The notes under the pieces were generated by a model. That model had not been told where the DNA came from. It searched no databases and saw nothing but the letters and a program-made list of their open reading frames with translations. 64,000 nucleotides of DNA from Flavobacterium sp. UBA2787 (GTDB taxonomy: Bacteria; Bacteroidota; Bacteroidia; Flavobacteriales; Flavobacteriaceae), in the NCBI GenBank assembly GCA_002352205.1, contig DEHZ01000014.1:24702-88701 (forward strand). Reading direction: 5' to 3'. Made by a program: the position numbers and the translations under genes. Shown piece after piece: positions 1 through 7,351 of this stretch. How positions within the stretch are numbered: position 1 is the first letter of the stretch; the number at the start of each line of letters is the position of its first letter.

Positions 1-26
1 TTCAAGTTTCAGGTTTCAAGTTTGGA
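1..26. repeat. Heptad-period degenerate tandem repeat
   Basis: The window opens in a tract with a 7-nt period: TTCAAG, TTTCAGG, TTTCAAG, TTTGGAA. It may continue to the left. It has the same architecture (7-nt period, conserved first three bases) as tracts at 2981, 18844, 25878 and 51203 but uses a different word. The upstream gene is outside the window, so its distance from a stop codon cannot be checked. Confidence 0.7.
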
Positions 27-75
27 ATTCTGCTTAGAATTGCAAGTTTGAAGTAATAAATCCGCTTTTATCCTT

Positions 76-170
76 TTATAGCGAAGCTATCAAAATCTGT
101 GAAAATCTGCGTTTTGCGGAGCAAATCCGTTCAACCTGCCTGCCGGCAGGCAGGTCCGTGTTCCATTAAG
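76..170. repeat. Modular hairpin repeat, copy 1
   Basis: Three small palindromes sit in a repetitive AAATCTG/AAATCCG-type phrase: ATAGC-GAA-GCTAT at 78-90, TTTGC-GGA-GCAAA at 113-125, and the perfect 20-nt palindrome CCTGCCTGCCGGCAGGCAGG at 135-154. Positions 76-113 match 25940-25977 at 36 of 38 bases, and the closing TTCCATTAA at 161-169 also recurs there. This copy therefore looks like the other one with extra hairpin modules inserted. No coding potential is seen. Confidence 0.8.
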
Positions 171-174
171 AGTG

Positions 175-1038
175 TTAGTCTTTCACCTCCAATACATACC
201 CAATCCCGTGTACATTCGTCAACTTAATTGATTCATCATCACTCAATTTTTTGCGTAATTTAGAAATATACGTATCCAAACTTCTTCCCACAAAAACACC
301 GTGATCTTCCCAAACTTTTTTGGAGAGTTCTTCTCGTTTGATGATTTTGTTGGGATTTTCTACAAAAAGAGTCAATAATTCCACTTCTTTTTTTGAAAGA
401 CTGATTTCATTTGAGGTCAATAGCAATTTACTCTCTTCAGGATAAAATAGAAATTTACCCAATGGAATTCCATTTTCGATAGTGGAATGAGGTTGTTTTG
501 TTTTTTTTCTTTTCGGAAAGAAGATAAAAGCAGTTATTATACTTAATGACAAAAGTACTATCCAAATGATTTTGTTGGTTGAAGCTTCTCCTTTTTCTAA
601 GAATCTTACTTCAATCGTATAGCATTTTTGCGGTATTGTTCGTCCACTACAAGGAACGATACTTTTCTCAACGTTGGCATTTTGTAAAAAACTATACGCC
701 ACTTCCAAATCTTTACATTGTTTCACTTCAAGTTGATAATGGGAGGGAAGATTGGCTTTTTGAAAACTTTCTTGCACAACTTTTACCAAAGTGTCCGGGT
801 AAATCGTCAGTTCTTTTTCAAAGGAAAGTTGGTATTTTGATTTTTCTACTTTTTGAATCGGCAATATTAGTGATGTGCTGTCTTGATTGGCTAATAATAA
901 TTTATTGCCCACATCCCGCAAGGCAATTTTGACTAATTCAGAAAAGGTTTCGTCTTTTTTACTAGAAGTGAAAACCATGATCGCAGCAAAAATGGCAATC
1001 AAAACACTACCGTAAAAATATATTTTTCGTTGATTCAT
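175..1038 (-). CDS. Membrane-anchored winged-helix transcriptional regulator
   Basis: Predicted inner-membrane regulator of about 287 residues. From the chosen start there is a membrane helix near residues 6-22, an extracytoplasmic domain of about 130 residues with two cysteines, a second helix (IIWIVLLSLSIITAFIFF), and a C-terminal OmpR/PhoB-type winged helix containing the recognition-helix region GRSLDTYISKLRKKL and a VHGIGYVLE wing. There is no receiver or kinase domain, so a periplasmic signal would have to cross the membrane directly, as in ToxR- or CadC-like proteins but with the DNA-binding domain at the C-terminus. An alternative start at 1110 adds 24 polar residues. It is divergent from a propeller lipoprotein gene. 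Its target is inferred to be local but is not shown. Confidence 0.8.
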   Translation of the reverse strand: MNQRKIYFYGSVLIAIFAAIMVFTSSKKDETFSELVKIALRDVGNKLLLANQDSTSLILPIQKVEKSKYQLSFEKELTIYPDTLVKVVQESFQKANLPSHYQLEVKQCKDLEVAYSFLQNANVEKSIVPCSGRTIPQKCYTIEVRFLEKGEASTNKIIWIVLLSLSIITAFIFFPKRKKTKQPHSTIENGIPLGKFLFYPEESKLLLTSNEISLSKKEVELLTLFVENPNKIIKREELSKKVWEDHGVFVGRSLDTYISKLRKKLSDDESIKLTNVHGIGYVLEVKD

Positions 1039-1189
1039 AAGTTCTGCAAATAACATACAATTTTGTGATTTTTTAAAACTGTTGACACTTCTTTTACATT
1101 TTTTTTGCATTTCAATGAATTGATTGGGCTAGTTTTACACCAAGTTTGTTCGGATGAAGAAACTTTATTAACATACACTTTTTACTAAT

Positions 1190-2377
1190 ATGAAATCAAT
1201 TATGAGATACAAGCAATTACATAATCTTATTTTAAAATCATTTTTTTTATCAATATGTTTATTGTTTATAACTTCTTGTGCCGGGCAAATTGAAAAAAAC
1301 GCTACACCATTAAAATTTATACCGGAGCAAACGAAAATACATGCTGACAGTATAAGTTTAAAAGCAGAAACTTTACCCGAATATAGAGTGGACGTACATG
1401 ATAAAGACTACCAGGGAAATCAAATCAGTGGCGTGGTTCGAACTGTTTTTCAAGATAGTAAGGGAAATTTTTGGTTTGGAACACAAAGCGGACTCTGTCG
1501 AAAAGACAAAAATGGACTTGTTTATTTTGATATTAAAAATCGTACTGGTCAGGGAGTAACTGTTCATGTGATCCTTGAAGACAAAACAGGTGCAATTTGG
1601 ATTGGCTATGGAGGTGGAATTGCTAAATATGACGGAACGTATTTTACCAATTATCATGAAAAAGATATCCTGACAACCGGCGGACTTTGGAGCATGCTAA
1701 TGGACTCAAAAGGAACGCTTTGGATTGGAACCACGCAGGGTGTCTTTACTTTTGATGGCAAAGCATTTACACCGTTTGAAATTCCGGAAGGAAAAGTAAA
1801 TCCAAACTTTGGAGTTAGCACTTCTAAAATGATACACTCCATTACTGAGGACAGTAAAGGTAATATATGGTTTGCCACCAATGGCGGAGCATATAGGTTT
1901 GACGGAAATACATTAACGAACATTTCAGCTAAAGACCAATCGCTTTCCAATTTTGTAAATCGAATTATTGAAAGAGCAGATGGAACGTATTGGATTTCAA
2001 CCGTAAACGGACTTTTTCTCTACGATGGGACTACGTTTAAAAGTATCACCGAAAAGTTATTGGGTAAGGATGAAGGAGTAGGCTGTATTTTTGAAGACAA
2101 AACCGGTACGATTTGGTTTATTGCGTATAAGCGTGATATCTATAATTATAACGGCAAAACATTTCAGAAAATTGAAGCTAAAATTAAAATAAGCGATTAT
2201 ATAGTATTGCCCTTTGAAGTTAACCAAGACCAACAAAAGCAAGAAGGTAATTTTTCACCTTTCCCATTTCAAATCTACCAAGACCGACAACAACGAATCT
2301 GGTTTGTAGGTTTTAAAGGAGCGTATCGTTTTGAAAACAATGCCTTTGTGAATGTTACAAGAAATGGACCATGGTAA
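1190..2377 (+). CDS. Seven-repeat two-component-regulator-propeller lipoprotein
   Basis: The 395-residue protein has a lipoprotein signal ending in FITSCAG (Cys near residue 30). It then carries seven repeats of the Reg_prop type (W-I/F-G-T-x-x-G...Y-D-G-x-x-F), for example IWIGYGGGIAKYDG and LWIGTTQGVFTFDG, enough for one complete beta-propeller. In the family such repeats usually form the periplasmic sensor half of hybrid two-component systems. Here they stand alone, with no kinase or membrane helix beyond the lipid anchor. The gene is divergent from a membrane winged-helix regulator and is followed by another exported protein and a second propeller, so a joint sensing role is plausible but unproven. 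A second possible start is at 1202. Confidence 0.82.
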   Translation: MKSIMRYKQLHNLILKSFFLSICLLFITSCAGQIEKNATPLKFIPEQTKIHADSISLKAETLPEYRVDVHDKDYQGNQISGVVRTVFQDSKGNFWFGTQSGLCRKDKNGLVYFDIKNRTGQGVTVHVILEDKTGAIWIGYGGGIAKYDGTYFTNYHEKDILTTGGLWSMLMDSKGTLWIGTTQGVFTFDGKAFTPFEIPEGKVNPNFGVSTSKMIHSITEDSKGNIWFATNGGAYRFDGNTLTNISAKDQSLSNFVNRIIERADGTYWISTVNGLFLYDGTTFKSITEKLLGKDEGVGCIFEDKTGTIWFIAYKRDIYNYNGKTFQKIEAKIKISDYIVLPFEVNQDQQKQEGNFSPFPFQIYQDRQQRIWFVGFKGAYRFENNAFVNVTRNGPW

Positions 2378-2425
2378 AAGAAAATAAAAAAATCAATTTA
2401 TTATAAATCATTAAAATCATCAATC

Positions 2426-2980
2426 ATGAACAACAAGTTATTATTTGGCTTATTACTACTTTCGTTCAATTACAATTGTGCGGAAGTAAACTCGCAAGAC
2501 ATGGCTATAAACACCACAGCGGTTGACAGCGTGTATGTTGGGCAAACTCATTTTAGCGATGATGTGGTGCGGGAAGATCCGCTTTACACCGCTATCGTTC
2601 GCGTTGACAAACAAAGCAACAAGGAACATTTACTTTCCATTCAAATGAATTTAAAGAATAATAGCTATTTTGTTTCGCCAACAGAACCCGGTTCTTTTAC
2701 AGGAAAATTTACGATTGTACTTACCGAACCGAAACATCTACAAACTAATGAAGCAATTATCGAAACACCTTTATCAAATGTGGATGAAAACGAAGGTTTT
2801 GTAAAATGGGTTCGAGAAAACACGCATTACAAACAATCATTAAAAGTACTTTCCAACGAAAATTTTGAAGTCTATGGCTACATCCAATTTACGATTGAAC
2901 CGCGATGTTCATTAGAAAAAATTCCTTTTATTCTTTCGTATGTGGATGGAAAGTTGAGTGTGAAGATGGATGGGTGTTAA
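2426..2980 (+). CDS. Exported protein of unknown function
   Basis: I do not recognise this 184-residue protein. It begins with a short hydrophobic signal (LLFGLLLLSF) followed by a Cys at residue 18 that could be lipidated, although the lipobox FNYNC is weak. The rest is soluble with alternating beta-type patterns and ends close to a terminal Cys. It lies 48 nt after one propeller gene and 100 nt before the next, all in the same direction, so it is probably part of the same locus. A heptad repeat starts immediately after its stop codon. Confidence 0.7.
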   Translation: MNNKLLFGLLLLSFNYNCAEVNSQDMAINTTAVDSVYVGQTHFSDDVVREDPLYTAIVRVDKQSNKEHLLSIQMNLKNNSYFVSPTEPGSFTGKFTIVLTEPKHLQTNEAIIETPLSNVDENEGFVKWVRENTHYKQSLKVLSNENFEVYGYIQFTIEPRCSLEKIPFILSYVDGKLSVKMDGC

Positions 2981-3048
2981 CTGTTGTTGGTTGTCTGTTA
3001 TCAGTTGTTGGTTGTCTGTTATCAGTTGTCTGTTGTCAGTTTTCAGTC
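2981..3048 (+). repeat. Heptad-period tandem repeat directly after a stop codon
   Basis: Starting one base after the TAA at 2978-2980, the sequence runs in 7-nt steps that nearly all begin with GTT. The 21-nt block 2983-3003 (words GTTGTTG, GTTGTCT, GTTATCA) is repeated exactly at 3004-3024. Degenerate words GTTGTCT, GTTGTCA and GTTTTCA follow to about 3045. No reading frame or dyad explains it. Confidence 0.9.
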
Positions 3049-3080
3049 GTTATAAAGCATTCGTATAATCAATAAATAAT

Positions 3081-4244
3081 ATGAAAAAAATCATTTCTAT
3101 ACTTATCTTAATGTTGGCAGTAATTGGCGGACTGGTGCTTAGTTTAACTCAGTTCAACAACGACTGGGTTGCTAATCGTGAAATTACTACGGAAACTCCT
3201 AAAAAGCCAATTCCAAATCTACTCTCTGCTGATGAAAAGAAATCTGAACAAAAACAGACTAAAGCAGAAACGTTAGAAATCGGTAAATCAGCTTCTGAAC
3301 TTCATACTAAAATTTGGAGAATATTTCAAGACTCAAAAGGAAAGTACTGGTTTGGAAGTGATGGAAAAGGTATCTATCATTTAAACGGAAACGAGCTGAA
3401 ACAATTTACAACTGTAGACGGATTAGTGAACGACTCAATACGTGGTATTCAAGAAGATGCGGACGGAACTATTTACATCGAAACACACAAAGGAATAAGC
3501 AAGTTTGACGGAAGGAAATTCACCACTTTAAAAGTAATAAGATCGTCTCAAAACCAATGGAAACTTGAACCGAATGACTTGTGGTTTGGTTTCTACAATG
3601 CAAACGATTTATATCGTTATGATGGTGATTCACTTTACGAATTAAAATTACCACGACAAGATTTAAAAAAAGCGTTTGGAATTGACACGTTAATCAGCCC
3701 TTTTAATCGTAATAATCCTTATTCGGTTTATGGTGTAAATAAAGACAAAGACGGAAATATTTGGTTTGGAACGTTTATAGCTGGTGCTTTCCGATACGAT
3801 GGAAAATCGTTTTTGTGGTTTGATGAAAAAGAACTTTCCACACTTCCGGATGGAAGAGTTCCAGCAGTTCGCTCAATAATTCAAGACAAAGATGGATATT
3901 TTTGGTTGAGCAATTTTATAAGCAAATATAAAATCGAAGCAAGCGGATCAGCGTATAAAAAATTAAAAGGAATTGAAAAAGACCATCCTCACTATTTCAA
4001 TTCCGGATTATCAGATAATAAAGGAAATTTATGGATGGCAACCTACAGCGGTGGTGTCTGGAAATATGATGGAAAAACACTATCAAAGTTTGAAATCAAT
4101 AGTGAAATAGAAGATATTTTACTAGTTTCAATCTACCAAGACAAAAACGGAATTCTTTGGCTAGGTACAGATAATGATGGCGTTTACAAACAAAATGGAG
4201 ATAAGTTTGAAAAGTTTAAAGTAAAAAATAAAAGTGACCGGTAA
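3081..4244 (+). CDS. Seven-repeat regulator-propeller protein, membrane-anchored or secreted
   Basis: The 387-residue protein has an N-terminal hydrophobic segment (IISILILMLAVIGGLVLSL), either an uncleaved anchor or a signal peptide. It has no lipobox Cys, unlike the paralogue at 1190. A charged linker (residues about 40-70) leads into seven Reg_prop repeats, among them YWFGSDGKGIYHLNG, IWFGTFIAGAFRYDG and LWLGTDNDGVYKQNG, enough for one propeller. It ends without any signalling domain. Together with the lipoprotein at 1190 and the membrane winged-helix protein at 175 it could form a split version of the hybrid sensors typical of Bacteroidota. This link rests only on proximity and domain type. 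Confidence 0.8.
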   Translation: MKKIISILILMLAVIGGLVLSLTQFNNDWVANREITTETPKKPIPNLLSADEKKSEQKQTKAETLEIGKSASELHTKIWRIFQDSKGKYWFGSDGKGIYHLNGNELKQFTTVDGLVNDSIRGIQEDADGTIYIETHKGISKFDGRKFTTLKVIRSSQNQWKLEPNDLWFGFYNANDLYRYDGDSLYELKLPRQDLKKAFGIDTLISPFNRNNPYSVYGVNKDKDGNIWFGTFIAGAFRYDGKSFLWFDEKELSTLPDGRVPAVRSIIQDKDGYFWLSNFISKYKIEASGSAYKKLKGIEKDHPHYFNSGLSDNKGNLWMATYSGGVWKYDGKTLSKFEINSEIEDILLVSIYQDKNGILWLGTDNDGVYKQNGDKFEKFKVKNKSDR

Positions 4245-4272
4245 TTAGGGTTTGACAATTTTTTCTAACTTA

Positions 4273-4420
4273 CGGATATGTCTTTTTAGACTTTTCCGAT
4301 GTTATTAAGGTTTACTTACAGGTGTTTGTATGAGCGAGTCGCTCGCACGAGCGGGCTGGTTTGTAGACTCAAAATTTTTAGATAAACTCAGAAAATCTAA
4401 AGTACAAAACAAACTTTAGA
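4273..4420. repeat. Cluster of three small inverted repeats
   Basis: The 222-nt gap between a propeller gene and a convergent nuclease gene holds three dyads. CGGA...GTCT-TTTT-AGAC...TCCG spans 4273-4298. The GC-rich overlapping pair GAGCGA-G-TCGCTC (4332-4344) and CGCTCG-CA-CGAGCG (4340-4353) can form alternative hairpins. TCTAAAG...CTTTAGA spans 4396-4420. The first may serve as a terminator. The middle one resembles the hairpin modules at 76-170. No gene is visible. Confidence 0.55.
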
Positions 4421-4466
4421 ATTAGTCTAAAACCCCAATTTCTTGAAACCTCTGTTAGTTGACGTA

Positions 4467-6122
4467 TTATTTTTTAAATTCAATTTTAGCTTTATGAAAA
4501 TGGTTATTATGTGTAATAACTAATTTATCAATAAATTCTTGGTTTGAGTTTATGAAATCTATTAATCCGTTTTTTAGTTCACTTACCTTTTTAAATTTAT
4601 AATTTTTTAAAATATAAAAATCTTTATCAATTAAATTTTTAATTTTATAAGTTTCATAAGTAAGTCCTAAATCTTCAAAAATTGATTCATTTTCTATTTC
4701 ACTAATTCCCCAAGTCATCATCATAATAATATTTCCAGGTTCATTGTTGAAATATTTATTTACAAATTTTTCAAAATTAGGTTTTTCTCCATTCCAACTA
4801 AAAGAGCCTAAATAAATTTCATTTTCTATTTCGTTTTTTACTTCAAGACTATAAAAAGGTAAGTATTCTAAAGAATTCTCATTTACAACAATGTTGATTA
4901 TAGATAATAAGATATTTTTAGTTGTTAAAATTTCTATATTTAATTTGTCATATTTTAAAAAGTCATTCTCATCAAATATTAATTTAAGATTATTTTTCCA
5001 AACAATGTTGTTTTTTAATGTTTTGTTTATCGTTTCTTTTAATTCTATGAATTTAGACTTATGATTAGGACTACAAGAATCTTGCAAAACGGAATTGCCG
5101 ATTCCTGACAATCCTTTTGTTTCTGAAATAATTTTATCATCCGTTAATAATTTATTTTTTATTAATGATGAAGAACGAATTAACTCAGTAATTTCCCATT
5201 TTTCTTCATCAATAATTTTATTAGCAAACTTTGCTGGATATCCAATTTCAGATGAATCAGAATAGAACCAAGGTTTTAAGTTACCTAATACATTATTTTC
5301 TAAAGTTGCTAATATGTCATCTTCATCTTTAAAATCGCAATATTTGATATATTCTTTTGTTTGTTTATATTCAGTTTTATCACGTTTTAAAATCTCGTAA
5401 TATTCTTCAATTGTTAATCTTTGAAATACTGAATAAATCATATATTTATATACTTCCATATTATCAAAATGGCCAACAAATTCTGATTTATCAATTCCTA
5501 AAAGATTAGACATAACTTGTTCTAAATCTTTTTTGTATTTTTCGTTGTTAAATTCAGCACCTTTCAATATAATTAAGACATAATCAAAAATACCTTTTAA
5601 TTCATATATTTTTTTATGACTTTCAATACCTTTTTCAAGATTTTCAAGATTTGAGTATAGATTGCATTCGTGAATTGGGGAAAATAATCGTCCGTTATTT
5701 GTTTTGCAAGGCTTAATTTTTGTAGCTTTTAAAATATTCAGATTATTATCAGTTTCTATTTGAAAACCCTCAATACTAATCTTTGATTCGTTTGCAAATG
5801 TTGAGAATGGTATGTATAGTTCTTTCCATTCAGTAGAGATTATTACAGCTTTTATTTCGCTTGATTTAACTTTATACTCAGCTTTAATTGCTTCGGTATA
5901 TTTATAAATTTCGTGAATCGCTTGTCTTGATGATTGATTTGAACGTTTAACCTCTATAATTACATAATTATTGTTATTATCCTTAGCCAAAATATCAATA
6001 AAACTCTTTGTTGTTTTTGATTCTGGAATATAATGTTCAGTACTAATAAGAATAAATTCAGAATTAATAAGTTTAAGATTTGAAGCCAAATTATCTCTAA
6101 TAATATCCTCGTGATTTTTCAT
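4467..6122 (-). CDS. Predicted PD-(D/E)XK (NucS-like) nuclease of unknown role
   Basis: The 551-residue soluble protein has an N-terminal segment that fits the PD-(D/E)XK nuclease core: Asp43 in FIDILAKD, the E-x-K motif at Glu57-Lys59 (VIIEVKR), and a following helix RQAIHEIYKYTEAIK, as in NucS and Hjc-type enzymes. Residues about 170-551 match nothing I recognise. The gene is very AT-rich. It is alone, convergent with the propeller locus, and lies immediately outside a displaced fragment of the dus gene, so it may belong to the same accessory insertion. A defence or DNA-repair function is possible but is only inferred. A 21-nt inverted repeat lies upstream of its ATG. Confidence 0.65.
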   Translation of the reverse strand: MKNHEDIIRDNLASNLKLINSEFILISTEHYIPESKTTKSFIDILAKDNNNNYVIIEVKRSNQSSRQAIHEIYKYTEAIKAEYKVKSSEIKAVIISTEWKELYIPFSTFANESKISIEGFQIETDNNLNILKATKIKPCKTNNGRLFSPIHECNLYSNLENLEKGIESHKKIYELKGIFDYVLIILKGAEFNNEKYKKDLEQVMSNLLGIDKSEFVGHFDNMEVYKYMIYSVFQRLTIEEYYEILKRDKTEYKQTKEYIKYCDFKDEDDILATLENNVLGNLKPWFYSDSSEIGYPAKFANKIIDEEKWEITELIRSSSLIKNKLLTDDKIISETKGLSGIGNSVLQDSCSPNHKSKFIELKETINKTLKNNIVWKNNLKLIFDENDFLKYDKLNIEILTTKNILLSIINIVVNENSLEYLPFYSLEVKNEIENEIYLGSFSWNGEKPNFEKFVNKYFNNEPGNIIMMMTWGISEIENESIFEDLGLTYETYKIKNLIDKDFYILKNYKFKKVSELKNGLIDFINSNQEFIDKLVITHNNHFHKAKIEFKK

Positions 6123-6154
6123 AGTTTTCGAAAGATGTCAGCAAACTCGTTTCT

Positions 6155-6175
6155 ATGTATGAAAAAATCATACAT
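6155..6175 (-). promoter_or_regulatory. Inverted repeat upstream of the nuclease gene
   Basis: ATGTATGA and TCATACAT form a perfect 8-bp dyad around AAAAA, 33-53 nt upstream of the ATG at 6122. It could be an operator or a 5' UTR hairpin. No TAnnTTTG element is clear nearby. Confidence 0.5.
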
Positions 6176-6212
6176 TATCCTTCAAATATAATAAAAAAAA
6201 CAAACCAAAAAC

Positions 6213-6351
6213 CTACCTCTCCCCACCAAAAATCTCCTTCACCGCCTCAACATAATTTCTCGGATTCTGAGCTTTTTTAATCTTTTTCAGCGTCTTTTGT
6301 GGGTTGGAGAAGGAAGAGGAAAAGTACTTCCAAAAACCTAACATTTTCATT
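6213..6351 (-). pseudogene. Displaced 3' fragment of a tRNA-dihydrouridine synthase gene
   Basis: This 139-nt stretch aligns without gaps to 7352-7490, the last 139 nt of the intact dus gene, with 11 mismatches (92% identity). Read on the minus strand it encodes about 45 residues ending in KEIFGGER plus a stop. It differs from the intact copy by only four conservative amino acids (E to K, T to S, K to R, S to N), so most nucleotide changes are silent. It begins at a Met inside the gene and has no 5' portion. The two copies flank the two-gene operon 6412-7266 as direct repeats, as expected if a cassette brought its own dus 3' end. Confidence 0.9.
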
Positions 6352-6411
6352 AATAAAAAAAGTTAATTGAAAAAAACTCCAATTAACTTTTCATATTTTG
6401 AGTGGATGAAT

Positions 6412-6867
6412 TTAATACATTTTAATTTTATCTATCGCTTCATCGGCGAGACTTTCTGTTAAACCAACTGAGCCGCTTGTTTGGATTAATTTACTTTTTA
6501 AAAAGTCGGGCAATCCGTTCAGCGATTTATCGTCGTCGATGATGATGAATTTTTCATCCACATTTTTCGTGTTAAACCATTGTAAAAGTTCTTCTTTTCG
6601 ATTCAAATGATTCGGATTCTTTGGAAGTCGCGTAATTTTATTTACGTTGATGTTTCTTCGTTTAAAAATGTTGTTCCATTCTTTTAACGTGTATTTGTAT
6701 TTGTGCGAGGTGGTCAAGACAATATTGGCACTTGAACTAGAAATAATTCTATCAAGCGATCGAACGGCATTTGAACTGAACGCAGGGAAACCATCTTCTA
6801 AAATTTCCGGTTTTCGCCATGCGTTGGCAGGTACCATCACTCCATCTATGTCTAAATATAGTAACAT
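6412..6867 (-). CDS. Small HAD-superfamily hydrolase (HAD_SAK-like)
   Basis: The 151-residue protein opens with the HAD nucleophile motif LDIDGV (Asp6, Asp8). It has a motif-II-like segment IVLTTSHKYKYTLKEW and an acidic motif IIIDDDKSL near residue 110. These fit the compact HAD domain described in Swiss-Army-Knife RNA-repair proteins, which suggests a phosphatase acting on a nucleic acid or nucleotide end; the substrate is unknown. It starts 18 nt after the stop of the ParB-like gene and is likely co-transcribed with it. The pair sits between two copies of the dus 3' end. Confidence 0.72.
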   Translation of the reverse strand: MLLYLDIDGVMVPANAWRKPEILEDGFPAFSSNAVRSLDRIISSSSANIVLTTSHKYKYTLKEWNNIFKRRNINVNKITRLPKNPNHLNRKEELLQWFNTKNVDEKFIIIDDDKSLNGLPDFLKSKLIQTSGSVGLTESLADEAIDKIKMY

Positions 6868-6885
6868 GATGCAAAAATACTACAA

Positions 6886-7266
6886 TTATTTTGTTAGTTC
6901 AATAATTTTCTCCAAAGAAATGTTGTTGTAAAGAGCGTCTAATTCGTTTAATCTTAGTATTTTATCTTCAGTATCCCATTCTTCTTCAACAAATTCAACA
7001 TCTAACCAATCATATTCAATTGTTGCACTTGTTTTGGAAGATTTAGCTCTTTCTAGTTTTACATTCGCCAAAATAGAACTAATGTATCGATGATGTCCAT
7101 CAATTATCAGCGTTTCACAGATTTTTATATCGTCAAATTTTATACCATGAATCATTTTTTTGTAGATTCTATTGATAATAGGAAGACAAAGCTTGTTGTG
7201 TGAAGAAGTTAAAACGAAATCGGACTCTTGGATGGCTTGTAAAATAATTTCTTTGTTGATGTTCAT
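6886..7266 (-). CDS. ParB/sulfiredoxin-fold-like small protein
   Basis: The 126-residue protein contains the motif LIIDGHHRYISSILA (residues about 50-64). This is the signature loop of ParB/Srx-like nucleotide-binding proteins (GHHR with a following helix). The C-terminal half is acidic and rich in Glu and Asp. It lacks the helix-turn-helix expected of a chromosome-partitioning ParB and is far shorter. It is the first gene of a two-gene operon with a HAD hydrolase. The association suggests a nucleotide- or RNA-directed activity, perhaps in defence or repair; no function is established. A TATATTTG promoter element lies about 43 nt upstream. Confidence 0.62.
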   Translation of the reverse strand: MNINKEIILQAIQESDFVLTSSHNKLCLPIINRIYKKMIHGIKFDDIKICETLIIDGHHRYISSILANVKLERAKSSKTSATIEYDWLDVEFVEEEWDTEDKILRLNELDALYNNISLEKIIELTK

Positions 7267-7308
7267 AATTATTTGTTTTGAATGGCTTGTAAAAAAACTT
7301 GATTAAGG

Positions 7309-7316
7309 CAAATATA
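7309..7316 (-). promoter_or_regulatory. TAnnTTTG promoter element of the ParB-like/HAD operon
   Basis: On the minus strand this reads TATATTTG, the Bacteroidota -7 consensus, 43 nt before the ATG at 7266. At the -33 position there is a T-run rather than TTG. The promoter lies between the dus stop and the cassette, so the cassette carries its own. Confidence 0.55.
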
Positions 7317-7351
7317 AACAAAAATGGAATATAAAAAAAAGTCTGATAATG

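Noticed and set aside
2981-3048. Possible CRISPR array
   Set aside because: The units are contiguous 7- and 21-nt repeats without unique spacers, and no cas gene is present in the window.
6352-7351. Transposon or prophage at the dus locus
   Set aside because: There are no terminal inverted repeats, transposase, integrase or phage genes. The direct repeats are dus coding sequence.
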